Under the pieces are notes generated by a model. The model ran no database searches. It saw only the letters and a list, made by a program, of their open reading frames with translations, and was not told the DNA's origin. The position numbers and the translations under genes are program-made. Of a stretch of DNA of 64,000 nt, positions 43,598 through 53,318 are shown piece after piece (positions within the stretch are counted from its first letter, which is position 1; every line of letters begins with the position of its first letter). The DNA lies in NCBI GenBank assembly GCA_001599815.1, contig BCIA01000004.1, positions 2,859,051 through 2,923,050 on the forward strand. The letters run 5' to 3'. Source of the DNA: Furcasterigmium furcatum. Lineage: Eukaryota; Ascomycota; Sordariomycetes; Glomerellales; Plectosphaerellaceae.

Positions 43598-46500
43598 ATG
43601 GCCAACTATCAGACAGCCGATGGGCCTCTCGGCCGCCGTCTGATCCCCCACATCATCGACAAGAACGCGGCCACAAAGCCAGACGCAGAATGCTTCCAGG
43701 TGCCGCGCTCAGCGGAGCCTCGTGATGGCTGGGAGGTCATCACCTGGAAGCAGTTCGCTCGAGCGATCGACACCATTGCCCATGGCATCGTGAAGGAGTG
43801 CGGGCTGGCGGAGAAGGGGAAGTTCCCTGCCATCGCATACATCGGCCTCAACGATGCTCGCTATGTCGTGAGTCGCATGACGTGTCTCCCATTCTTTTGA
43901 ACAATGCTCACCATGAAGCAGGCATTCTTCATCGCTGCTGTCAAGGCAGGCTACCAGGTCGGTGAAAAGTCCCCGCGAGGAGGACGAAATGAGCAATTGA
44001 CCTCGACAGGCATTCTTCATCTCTCCCCGCAACTCACCTGAAGGCCAGCTACATCTCCTTGAATCTGTCGACTGTCAGATTGCTTCAACCCCCTCAGCGA
44101 CTGTTGGCATGATCAAGCCCTGGTTAGCTGCGAGGGCGACTATGAAGGTGGTTGAGATCGGGAGTCTTGAAAGTCTCTTCTCGAGCACCAATGATGCTGC
44201 GGCCTTCCCCTACAACAAAACGTACGATGAGGCTGAGTGGGAGCCAATTTGCACGCTTCACAGCAGTGGTACAACGGGCATGCCGAAACCCATTGTGGTA
44301 AGGCATGGAGCAATGGGCCTCAGAGATGGACAACAGAAGATGAGCCGATGGCGTGGACAGAGACATGCGTTTGACATTCTGGAGGAAGAACTTGAGCGAC
44401 TCTTCTTACCAGGTAAAGTTTCGATCGAAGAAGCGACGTTGCATCTGGTAACTGACGAGCATCTTCTACAGTGCCCTTGTTCCATGCCGGAGCTCTGTAT
44501 ACCTTCATCGGTCTCAACATTTTCCAAGACATCCCCAGTGTCTTCGGTGTCAGTACCAAGTTTCCATCGGGCGAGTTTCTCACGGAGTGTCTTGAGAACA
44601 TGGATGTCTCTGGTGCTTCCCTGGCTCCGTTCATTCTGGAAGCCATGGTTAAGGACGAGAAGGCCGTGGAGCAACTGAAAAAGTTGAACCTCACCATCTA
44701 TGGCGGAGGTCAGTTTGTTTTCCTGAGTGAGACCACTGCAATGGCGCTGACAAAACCATCAGGAAGCTTGAATCAAGAGGCGGGCGAGAAGCTCAAAGCA
44801 GCCGGCGTCAAGCTATTCAACATCATTGCATCAACTGAGTGAGTCAAGAGCACTCGTTTTTCGTCGCATCGTTTTCCTCAATCTCATTCATCGCAGAGCC
44901 TCCATCCCGCCAATCTACGAAGTTGGTCGTGAAGATCTTTGGAACACATTCCATATCAACCCGGAGGACACCGGAGTTCAGTGGGTGCCCCAACCCGGCG
45001 AGGACGACGTTTGCGAGCTGGTGTTTGTGCGAAAGGACAAGTGCACACATGTGAACCAGGGCGTGTTCTACACCTATCCCGACCTCGACGAGTATCCGAC
45101 CAGTGATCTGTTCCGTAAGCATCCCGAGGTTCCGGACCACTGGATCTACGAGGGGCGAGCCGACAATATCATCGTCTTCTCCAACGGAGAGAAACTCAAC
45201 CCTGTGACGATTGAGGAGACGGTGGCCGGCTCTGACCTCCTGAACAGCGTGTTGGTGGTCGGTGCTGGGAGGTTCCAGGCGGCAATGCTACTTGAGCCCG
45301 TTGTGCATCCTAAGGATGACGACGAAGCCCAGAAGCTGATCGATCAGGTTTGGCCCTTGGTCAAGAAGATCAACAGAGAGACTGGTACTGTATCCCCACC
45401 CCAGACCGACAGTGTTCTCAACTGACCTGCCTCAAGTTGGCCATGGCCAGATCCTCAAGAACCACATCGGCATCTCCAAGCCCGAGAAACCCTTCCTGCG
45501 CACGGCAAAGGGCACAATCAAGCGCCAGGAAACCACCAAGCAGTATGCAGAGGAGATCAATCAGCTGTATCAGAGAACCGCACAAGCCTCGAATCTGGAA
45601 GCACCTCGCCTTGACGTGACTTCGGAGGAGTCCCTGACCCAGTCGATCTTGGATCTTTTCGACACAAGAATCGGGGCTACCAAACTGGACGAGGATACAG
45701 ATTTCTACGCGGCCGGACTTGACTCTCTGCAGGTGATTGCGGCTACTCACCTTCTTCGCGGCGGCATTGAGGCATCGGGTCTCAACCTCGATCTCGGCTC
45801 CTTCAAGCCGAGCACGATTTACGGAAACCCAACACCCCGTCGACTAGCCCAGCATATCCTCTTTTTGGCTGACAATGCGCAAGACCCCGAAGCTCAAGCC
45901 AACGAGATTATGGAGCAGATGCTACAAAAGCACACCAAAGACTTCACCAGAGGCCCGGCGACCCCAAAGCCACCCCCACCCAAGGCCTCGCAGACTGTTG
46001 TTCTCACAGGCACAACCGGCACTCTCGGCAGCTACGTTCTCCACGATCTTATTCAGAATCCTAACGTCGCACGCATCATCTGCCTTAACCGCGACGAAGA
46101 CGGCGGCCGCAAACGCCAGAGCACCCTCATGAATCTGCGTGGCCTGACCACAGACCTCGCACCAAAAGCCGAGTTTCATCGCATCGACATCTGCAAGCCA
46201 GACCTCGACCTGTCTGCCAAGGCACTCGAAACAATCATACAGTCCGCAGATCGCATCATTCATGTCGCCTGGGCCGTCAACTTCAACATCTCAGTCGAGT
46301 CCATGGAGCCCCATGTCGCAGGCATGAGACACATCGTCGACATCGCAGCCCGATGCGCCAAGCGGGTCAACGTGTCGTCAACGTCCACTGGGGGCGCTTT
46401 TGAGGGGTGGGACGTCGCGACAAGCGGGCAAATGGTGCCTGAGGAGCTGCTTGATGACTTCAGGCTCGCGATGAACGGATACTGTCAGAGCAAGGCTATC

Positions 46501-47127
46501 GCAAACCTGGTACTTGCCCGGGGTGCCGTGGCCGGAGGCTTCGATGCGGCACTCGTCAGAGTCGGGCAGGTCGCCGGCCCCGTCGGGGAGAAGGGATGTT
46601 GGAACAAGCAGGAGTTGCTTCCCGGGTTGGTCGAGAGCAGTCTCGAGCTTGGTGCCCTGCCGAAGAACATTGGCATGCTGAACAGGGTCGACTGGCTTCC
46701 GCTGGAGGTTGTCTCCCAGGCCCTTCTCGAGCTTGTCCTTGTCGACGATGATGCAACTGAGGAAGCCAGGGAGGCAGGACGAGTGAGTGTGTACCACTGC
46801 ACGAACCCGGTCGCGACGCAATTCGATGAGCTTGCGCCCGCGATCCAGGAGTTCTACGGCCCTGAGCGCATCAAGGAACTCGTCCCCTTCACCGAGTGGT
46901 TCGACAAACTTCTCGCCCGCTCAGCGGATGATTCAGCTGCCATCGCGCGCCTGCCTGCGCTCAAGTTGATCGACACTTACAAGAGCATTGTCCGACCTGA
47001 AGGCGAGGAATCTAAGCCCGTGTATCTGGACACGACCAGGTCGGCGGCGAAGAGCAGGGCTCTGAGAGAGGCTGGACCGGTGACGCCCGACTTGATGAAG
47101 CACTGGTGTGCCCAATGGAAACTGTAG
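43598..47127 (+). CDS. NRPS-like A-T-R carboxylic acid reductase
   Basis: Seven exons (43598-43867, 43922-43957, 44010-44412, 44472-44708, 44763-44838, 44897-45384, 45437-47127) sum to 3201 nt, 1066 residues. The adenylation domain (about 1-530) has LHSSGTTGMPKP, YEGRADN and the core lysine region FLRTAKGTIKR. The carrier domain has AGLDSLQ with the phosphopantetheine serine. The reductase domain has TGTTGTLGSYVL (NADPH binding), VSSTSTGG and YCQSK (active-site Tyr/Lys). There is no condensation domain. Such enzymes activate an aromatic or short carboxylic acid as acyl-AMP, load it on the carrier and release it as an aldehyde or alcohol. Substrate unknown. Exon 2 is only 36 nt, and exons 2 and 3 both begin GCATTCTTCATC. 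Flanking oxidative genes suggest a specialised-metabolite cluster. Confidence 0.93.
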
Positions 47128-47433
47128 ACGTTGGGCAGATAAAGTAGCAGAATAGTAGAATTACGGCGCATTCGTTGATTTACCTTGAAGGCTGGAAAAG
47201 GATCGACGACGTTAACTCCGAGGCCCATCATTCCCGTGAATACGCATGGTCACACCCGTCAGCAGGGACGCGCTTACTGTAGCGCTTGCATTTAGTATGG
47301 TTGCAGCGGCATCTTCCTCCACTTCACCAACGAATGATGATAAGTATAAATGGGCAGCATTCGGCCGCTGACTTCCCCGCAAGCTCATCGTCCACAACAC
47401 ACATCTCACCTTGCTCCAGAGACCCTCAGCAAC
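47128..47433. promoter_or_regulatory. Promoter region of nitronate monooxygenase gene
   Basis: TATAAA at 47345-47350 lies 89 bases before ATG 47434. An in-frame ATG at 47350 overlaps this box and is therefore an unlikely start. Confidence 0.45.
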
Positions 47434-48480
47434 ATGTCAGATTGCTCCTCGAACTTGGGCCTGGACTGGGTCCAATGGCCACTCATCTCCAATGCGCCGA
47501 TGAGCGGGTTTGCCGGCAGCAAGCTCGCGGTCGCGGTGACCCAAGCGGGCGGACTCGGGCAGATCGGCTTCATAGGCAACCTCGACGCATTCGACGAGGA
47601 ACTCACAGCGACGAGGGCCCAGCTCGGCCTCGCTGACCCCAACGGCATACTTCCCGTCAGCATCGGCATCATCATCTTCGCGACCGTCGTGGAGGCATAC
47701 ATCCCCCTCATCGCCAAACACAAACCTGCGGTCGTCTGGCTCGCCTTCGGTAGCGACTCGGACTTCGCGGACTGGACGATCGCGATTCGCGAGGCATCAC
47801 CCCTGACCAAGGTCTGGATCCAAATCGGAAGCGTCGAGGCCGCTGTGGACGCCGCGCACGCTTGCGAGCCAGATGCGCTTGTTCTACAGGGTTCCGATGC
47901 CGGCGGTCACGGGCATGCCGCGGGCGCGAGTATCGTATCACTCATCCCCGAGGCTGCCGACGCGCTCTCGGCCGCCGGTTTCGCAAAGATCCCGCTCATT
48001 GCTGCGGGCGGCATCATGGACGGCAGGGGAACGGCGGCGGCCCTCGCTCTCGGCGCCGCCGGCGTCGTCATGGGGACGCGATTCCTGGCCACGGAGGAAG
48101 CGTTGACGCCTGCGCCGTACCGCGCCGCTGTGCTCGGTGCGTCTGATGGCGGCCAGTCGACGGCCAGGTCTAGGATCTTCGATGAGATGCTGAGCCCGAA
48201 CAACATCTGGCCCGGGCCGTACGACGGGAGAGCTCTCACCAATATCATCCATGACCATGTCCAGAGCGGATTGTCTTTCGACGAGGCAAGGGAGAAACTA
48301 CGTCTCGTCTTGCAGGGCGTCGAGGGTCAGGACTTTCACTTCCAGGACCGCGCAGCTGTATGGGCTGGGACTGGAGTGGGCTTGCTCGACAAGACGGAAA
48401 GGGCGGCGGACATTGTCGTCGGCGTGAGAGATGCGGCCGTGCAGCAGCTGAAGCGGTTGGGACGGAAGGTAAATAATTGA
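47434..48480 (+). CDS. Nitronate monooxygenase (2-nitropropane dioxygenase-like)
   Basis: Single exon, 348 residues, TIM-barrel FMN enzyme. Visible motifs are PLISNAPMSGFAGSKLA near the start, GLGQIGF, LVLQGSDAGGHG (FMN/active His region), IPLIAAGGIMDGRG and GAAGVVMGTRFLA (phosphate binding). The family oxidises nitronates such as propionate 3-nitronate, protecting cells from these respiratory poisons, though many fungal members have unknown substrates. It follows the NRPS-like gene by 307 bases in the same direction. A role in the cluster or in self-protection is possible but unproven. ATG 47434 is preferred over 47350 because of the TATA position. Confidence 0.9.
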   Translation: MSDCSSNLGLDWVQWPLISNAPMSGFAGSKLAVAVTQAGGLGQIGFIGNLDAFDEELTATRAQLGLADPNGILPVSIGIIIFATVVEAYIPLIAKHKPAVVWLAFGSDSDFADWTIAIREASPLTKVWIQIGSVEAAVDAAHACEPDALVLQGSDAGGHGHAAGASIVSLIPEAADALSAAGFAKIPLIAAGGIMDGRGTAAALALGAAGVVMGTRFLATEEALTPAPYRAAVLGASDGGQSTARSRIFDEMLSPNNIWPGPYDGRALTNIIHDHVQSGLSFDEAREKLRLVLQGVEGQDFHFQDRAAVWAGTGVGLLDKTERAADIVVGVRDAAVQQLKRLGRKVNN

Positions 48481-48576
48481 GAATAGCTTGCATTAAACGG
48501 ACTGGAGGCTTGGGCATGCGCCTCTGCCACAGACTATGTATGCGTACTTGTCGCCCACCCTCCAAGGGTTCAATAC

Positions 48577-49536
48577 TTACCAAGACAACCCTGCAAACTT
48601 GAGCGGAACATGTACCAGCCGATCTCCTTCCGCAGTCACTTTGGGGAGCTTTCCGCCTCTAACATTCACCTGCAGCGCGTAAGGCAGAAGTCGGGGCTCT
48701 GCTAGCCCTCCATCGCGCTGCCTCCGCCACGCGACAAAGTCGTCCTCGGTCACGCCATCGTGAAGATGTTTGTTCTTCTCCTTCTGCTCCTTGACAGTTT
48801 GGTAGGGCAGCGGGTCCGTACGCCCCTCTCCGCCAGGAGGGTAGTCGTGGCCAGTCCAGAGCTTGAAGTCCTCCGGCAGACTGAGGATCTTGTGAACCGA
48901 CTTGTAGAGGTCGTGGGCATTCCCGCCGGGGAAGTCACAGCGCGCGGAGCCGACGTCAGCGTTGAAAAGCGAGTCGCCGCAGAAGACGTTGCCTGGCACG
49001 CATTGGTTAGTCGAAACAGAGAAGAGAAAGGATGCGGCATGGATCGCACCTCCGATCACGTAGCCCATGTGGTCTGGTGTATGTCCAGGGAGATAGACGG
49101 CCTTGGCCTCGAGGTTGCCAATCTGGAAAGTCTCGTCGTCATCCAAGAGGTGATCGAAGACATTTTGAATCTCTGCTTCGGGAATGCCGTAGCGAGGGGC
49201 GAAAGTTGCTTGGACCTTGGTGATTCTCTTGCCGATGCAGATGTCGGGGCGAGACTTCTGCTTCTCGGCGAGGCGTGCCTGAAGATAGCCGGAAGCTGTC
49301 AAGTGGTCGGCGTGGGCGTGTGTCTCGAGGAGCTTTTCAACGGTGTAACCTTGCTCTTGGACCAGGGAGAGCAGTGCGTCCGCCGTGGTCGTGGAGATTG
49401 TCGCTTTCGCGGGGTCGAAGTCAAGCACAGGGTCGATAATGACTGCAGACTTGGTAGCGGGATCAGCAACAACGAATTGCCAAGTTCCTGTACCTGGGTG
49501 GAAAATGTGGTTTACAGTCGGTTCGAGAGCGGCCAT
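48577..49536 (-). CDS. ETHE1-like metallo-beta-lactamase-fold enzyme (probable persulfide dioxygenase)
   Basis: Two exons (49536-49050, 48992-48577) give 300 residues. Motifs: THAHADH (metal-binding HxHxDH), YLPGHTPDH and NVFCGDSLFNADVGSARCDFPGG, the last being characteristic of ETHE1/persulfide-dioxygenase and Blh-type enzymes. The GHDYPP metal ligand follows. Known members oxidise glutathione persulfide to sulfite in sulfide breakdown. The 57-nt intron (48993-49049) is in frame, so retention would insert 19 residues without a stop; splicing gives the family text YVIGGNVFCGDS. The last codons before TAA read TCTTGGTAAGT, which also fits a splice donor, so a further 3' exon cannot be ruled out. 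It is divergent from a YeeE/YedE-type sulfur transporter. Confidence 0.88.
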   Translation of the reverse strand: MAALEPTVNHIFHPGTGTWQFVVADPATKSAVIIDPVLDFDPAKATISTTTADALLSLVQEQGYTVEKLLETHAHADHLTASGYLQARLAEKQKSRPDICIGKRITKVQATFAPRYGIPEAEIQNVFDHLLDDDETFQIGNLEAKAVYLPGHTPDHMGYVIGGAIHAASFLFSVSTNQCVPGNVFCGDSLFNADVGSARCDFPGGNAHDLYKSVHKILSLPEDFKLWTGHDYPPGGEGRTDPLPYQTVKEQKEKNKHLHDGVTEDDFVAWRRQRDGGLAEPRLLPYALQVNVRGGKLPKVTAEGDRLVHVPLKFAGLSW

Positions 49537-50745
49537 GGTGTCACGAGATGAGAATGAGAGGATTCCGGGTTGCTTCAGATTATGAGGGTGACCAGCAATC
49601 AAGCCAGGATGAAAAGGTTAGCAACTCTTCCCATCCCGACATCATAGGGGACTTCCCACTTCTTATCCCTGGCGGAGATCACCCCAATCGCCGATTAACC
49701 ACACCTGTCGCCGAAATGGGTGTAAGCGGGTAGGAGCTGAAAACGCCGGCGGACAGCCGCACCTGTGGTACTCACCCAGGACTCCAGCCGGTGGCTTCAG
49801 AAGCTCGGCACTTGGAGAAGTCTCCCATGCTTAAATTTCATTGAAGGGGAGTCGGAAAGGAAGTCAACCCACGAGGTGCGCAAACAGCTACGGGGTTGGT
49901 CTCACTTCCCATGCCGGTGTCACTGAGGCGTCCGAGGTTACCGACGGGGACTAGGCCCTAGACTGGACGCCGGTGCCTCTCGCCGACGAAGCGGCACCTG
50001 CCGGAGCCGCGGACAATTCAGACTCTCTAGGATTGGGCTTCATCTCATAATCCGGGGAGCTCGACCGGCTTGAAGATGAAAGCATTGAATCTGTGAATGC
50101 CGAGAGGATCCACAGGGCCGTATGGCCGGGATGGAGCCCGAAGTGGAGCCCGGTCCCAAGAGATCGGGACTGGCCCCGGCTTGCTGCTGGACGAAATGAT
50201 CAATGTCGACATCGAGGGCTTGACTGACGATCGCCGCAGGGGTGTGGTCAGCTGTCCTCGGTGATGGGTGTTCCTTTCTGCACCGGGGCCTTGGTTGTTT
50301 CTCGTAATTGTTGTCCTGGCCGCCCTCATTGCAGCTGAGGTGCTGGCGTCTTGGAGCTAAATCATCCTTGGATGGCGGGACAGGGTATCGCAATCTAGAA
50401 GCATGAATCGCCTTCTATAGTCCGGGGCTTTTATTCCGCCCCTCCAAGCCCGAAAGATCACCAGGGGCCCCCGCCTAGTGGCACAATCCGGGGTAGTCGG
50501 CGACTGGCGTGGGGCTAGCTCGGGGACCTGGCATGGGCAGCCACTCCAAAACGGGCGAAATATTTAGTAGCAAGTGTCTTGTGGCCGTTATAAATCAAAA
50601 TTAACGCTAACTATTGAATTTCTCTTTGAAGAATCTTACTTACTTGAGGTGCCCTGCCCCTGCGTGCATGGTCGCTCATGTGGTATCCGTCCGAGACCTC
50701 CCACACCATCGTCCATCCGATTTTGTCCGCCACACCCCTTGGACA
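49537..50745. promoter_or_regulatory. Divergent region between persulfide dioxygenase-like and YeeE-like genes
   Basis: A 1.2-kb spacer with no convincing gene. A minus-strand frame at 50040-50393 has some coding-like text but lacks an ATG and homology I can name. Confidence 0.45.
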
Positions 50746-51787
50746 ATGTCAACGATACTCTCAGGTGCCTCTTTCGGCACAGCCCTTGTGGCCGCTGGAA
50801 TGTACCAGCCGTCCGTCATCCTCGGCCAGCTGAAGTTCGAGAACTTCCAGATGCTCCAAACGTTTCTTGCCGCCGCAGCCAGCAGCACGTCAGTCTTCTC
50901 TTGCCCAAATTCCCTCAGAGGCCGTCTAACACTGTTTCAGTCTCTTCGTCACGGCCCTAGACTCGTTTGGATACCTGAAATCCAAACCCAGAAGTCCTAC
51001 ACAACTTGGGCTCTTCTCTCAATACGATGGAAACATCGTCGGAGGTTCTCTTCTGGGCCTGGGAATGGCACTGGCCGGTTCTTGCCCAGGAACCGTTCTC
51101 GCGCAGGTCGGCGTCGGCACGCCGTCGGGCATCTACGCACTGACAGGAGCCGTGTTTGCTGGAGTTTTGTGGTCCGGGTTCCTCAAAGGATGGATCAAGT
51201 CCAGCTCTGCTAGAGCTCATCCCGAGAACCCGAAGTTGACCATCCACGAGCGATCAGGAGTTAGCAAGGCCATCGCATTCATCGGCCTTGAAGTCGCCTT
51301 TGCGGCTGTCATCTATGCAGTCCTGCAGTACGCCCCTACGAGCGAATCGGCTGTCTTAGCTCCTGTTCTTGGAGGTGTGTTTATTGGTCTGGCGCAGCTG
51401 CTGTCGATGGTCCTCCGCAAGTCGATGCTGGGCGTTTCCACATCGTACGAAGAGGTAGGGAGTTATTTCTGGTGGCTCGTCAAGGGAGCAGGGAAGAAAG
51501 GTCGGCCTTCCTCCTATGCGAACGTGCTGTTCTCTTGTGGCGCCGTTGCAGGAGCCTGGGTGCTGGCAAGGGCATTTCCATCTTTCGCAGCTGGCGGTCT
51601 CGACAGCCCGGTTTCCCCTCCCCTGGCCGCGGCAGGTGGGCTTCTCATTGGACTCGGATCTAGAGTCGCCGGAGGTTGTACCTCTGGTCATGGCATCAGC
51701 GGCGTATCTCTTTTCTCGACAGCCAGCTTCGTTACCATCTTGTTCATGTTTTCAGCAGCTGCTCTCGCGGCCCCTGTATTCTATTAG
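50746..51787 (+). CDS. YeeE/YedE-type sulfur-compound transporter
   Basis: Two exons (50746-50888, 50941-51787) give 329 residues with about nine hydrophobic segments. The two hallmark half-motifs are present: MALAGSCPGT after the third helix and GSRVAGGCTSGHGISG near the C-terminus, with the cysteines essential in thiosulfate-uptake YeeE (TsuA). The family carries thiosulfate or related sulfur species across the membrane by relay through these cysteines. Divergent pairing with an ETHE1-like enzyme supports a role in sulfide, thiosulfate or persulfide handling. The exon 1 donor GTCAGT is slightly unusual but the junction (T|LFVTALDSFGYL) is in phase. In bacteria these two families are often neighbours; I infer the same logic here. 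Confidence 0.88.
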
Positions 51788-51904
51788 ACGGCAATAGAAC
51801 CCCATCAACATCATTCCTATCATTACAACTGGAGCATACCCTGATGAAGACGCCTCGAAAGCCGCCTGTATCATGCCCCGCAACAACTTAGATGTAGGTC
51901 ACAA

Positions 51905-52718
51905 CTAATGGAGGCCACCCACCACCGCTGAGATGCCCAGAACGGCGAGAAGAACGAAGCTCATCTGAGAGCCAGTGGTGCCCCTCGACTCATCGTCCCC
52001 TGTGCTCGCAGGACTCTCTGCGGGAGCCGTTTCGGTGGCATCACTTGCGCCCCCCGAGCTGGGCGAACCATCTTCTGCTCCCCGATGGATGAGCGTAACC
52101 ATCTCCACGGACGTAAATCCCGTCAAATGATGCGTCCATGGTTCTCCGTTCCATTCATCCAGGCTCCTCGTGTCCACTGAGAACAAAGGGGTCGTTGGCG
52201 ACGGGGTGCTGGACCATTCGTTCCCCGTCAGGGCCTCGCCGTTGTAGGCGAATGTGACGTTTATGACTGGGCGGGTGACATAGTCATACTTCCGGGCACA
52301 GTGCTCGGTCGCCGTGTACAACGTGACCGGTAGTTGGAGTAGCAGCCATTCACAGCGTCCGCCTTGAACCTGCTGAAGCAAGGCCAGGATGTCAGTGCTA
52401 ATTTTCTCAGTTTCATGGGCTCATGGGGTATTAAGAATGCACCTTTTGCATCAGATGACTGCCGTTTCGCCTTCGTCGAGTGCGGATGCGACCATGTTCA
52501 CCGGGGGCAGGGCGAAGGGAGTCGGCTCCGGCTACACGTCGTAGCCCGTCATGGAGAAGATTCCTGTCACGCTGGTCTCGCCGTCGGCGGACTTCTCCGC
52601 GACGCCCGCAGTCGTGTAGCCGTCGGGGCAGTGAAGGCCCGGAGAGTAGTATGGCATCGCCCATCCAAAATCCCAAAGGACCTTCCCCCTCGTCTTGGAG
52701 ATGGCGTCGATCTTGGAG
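51905..52718 (-). pseudogene. Broken GPI-type secreted protein gene
   Basis: Two coding-like pieces are separated by defects. The first, from an acceptor-like CACAG at 52719, reads WDFGWAMPYYSPGLHCPDGYTT, then meets TAG at 52532-52534. The same frame continues as PEPTPFALPPVNMVASALDEGETAVI and meets TGA at 52451-52453 where relatives have a cysteine pair. The second piece (52381-51905) has sequons, a Ser/Thr-rich spacer and a hydrophobic tail (SFVLLAVLGISAVVGG), the form of a GPI-anchor signal. The CPDGYTT ... GETAV order recalls a family of fungal surface proteins of unknown role. No start codon or signal peptide was found. TAG could come from CAG by a C-to-T change. Confidence 0.55.
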
Positions 52719-53318
52719 CTGTGATGATATATCAGAAAGCCGCCTGCAGAGCCTAGTTAACGTACCGTGATGTAAAAGAAGCACGGGGTTGCACAAGATA
52801 TGCACTTGTCAAGCCGTTGGGCAACATGAGGAGCAGCATAACAACAGTATCCGTCACACACTCTCGTCTCTAAAAGACCTGGGCGGTCCAAGTGCCGCAT
52901 TCGGGCTCCTCCTCCACCCCAGATCAACTGGTTTCCCTTGTCCAACCCCAGGGATTTCGCCCCCATTATAACTGCATATCTTCCATCGATTTTAGTTTGC
53001 TTCCATATTCTGTTCAAGCGCGACACTGTGCCAGCTGGATCACGATCCTCATATCACTTGTATCTCCTGTGAATCATTCGCGACCTCACCATATAAACCA
53101 AAGTAATTCGGCTTGCAGGCATAGTACCGCGGCGGCGCAATCTACACACGCTCGGGCCAAGCGGTCGGCTTATATATAACCGTCGGAGGTGGCTCGTTCG
53201 AACCACGCTCCGGCACCCAGGCACACCAGCCACCGGCACCAGGTTTACAATGTTTCCTGTTCAATTCTTTTTTTTTGTGCCATTTTCATTATTGTTCTCC
53301 AGGTTTTGTTTTACATGC
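52719..53318. other. Intergenic region, no gene seen
   Basis: Contains a tRNA-like block near 53145-53215 that does not fold into a canonical cloverleaf (see rejected items). A T-run of nine bases lies near 53268. Confidence 0.4.

Noticed and set aside
50040..50393. Minus-strand frame with VSQALDVDIDHFVQQQ
   Set aside because: The text is partly protein-like, but there is no ATG, no splice partner and no family I can name.
53145..53215. tRNA-like block with GGCCAAGCGG and GTTCGAACC
   Set aside because: The A-box and B-box resemble those of tRNA genes, but neither the acceptor stem, the T stem nor a standard anticodon loop can be paired. At most a decayed tRNA or tRNA-derived fragment.
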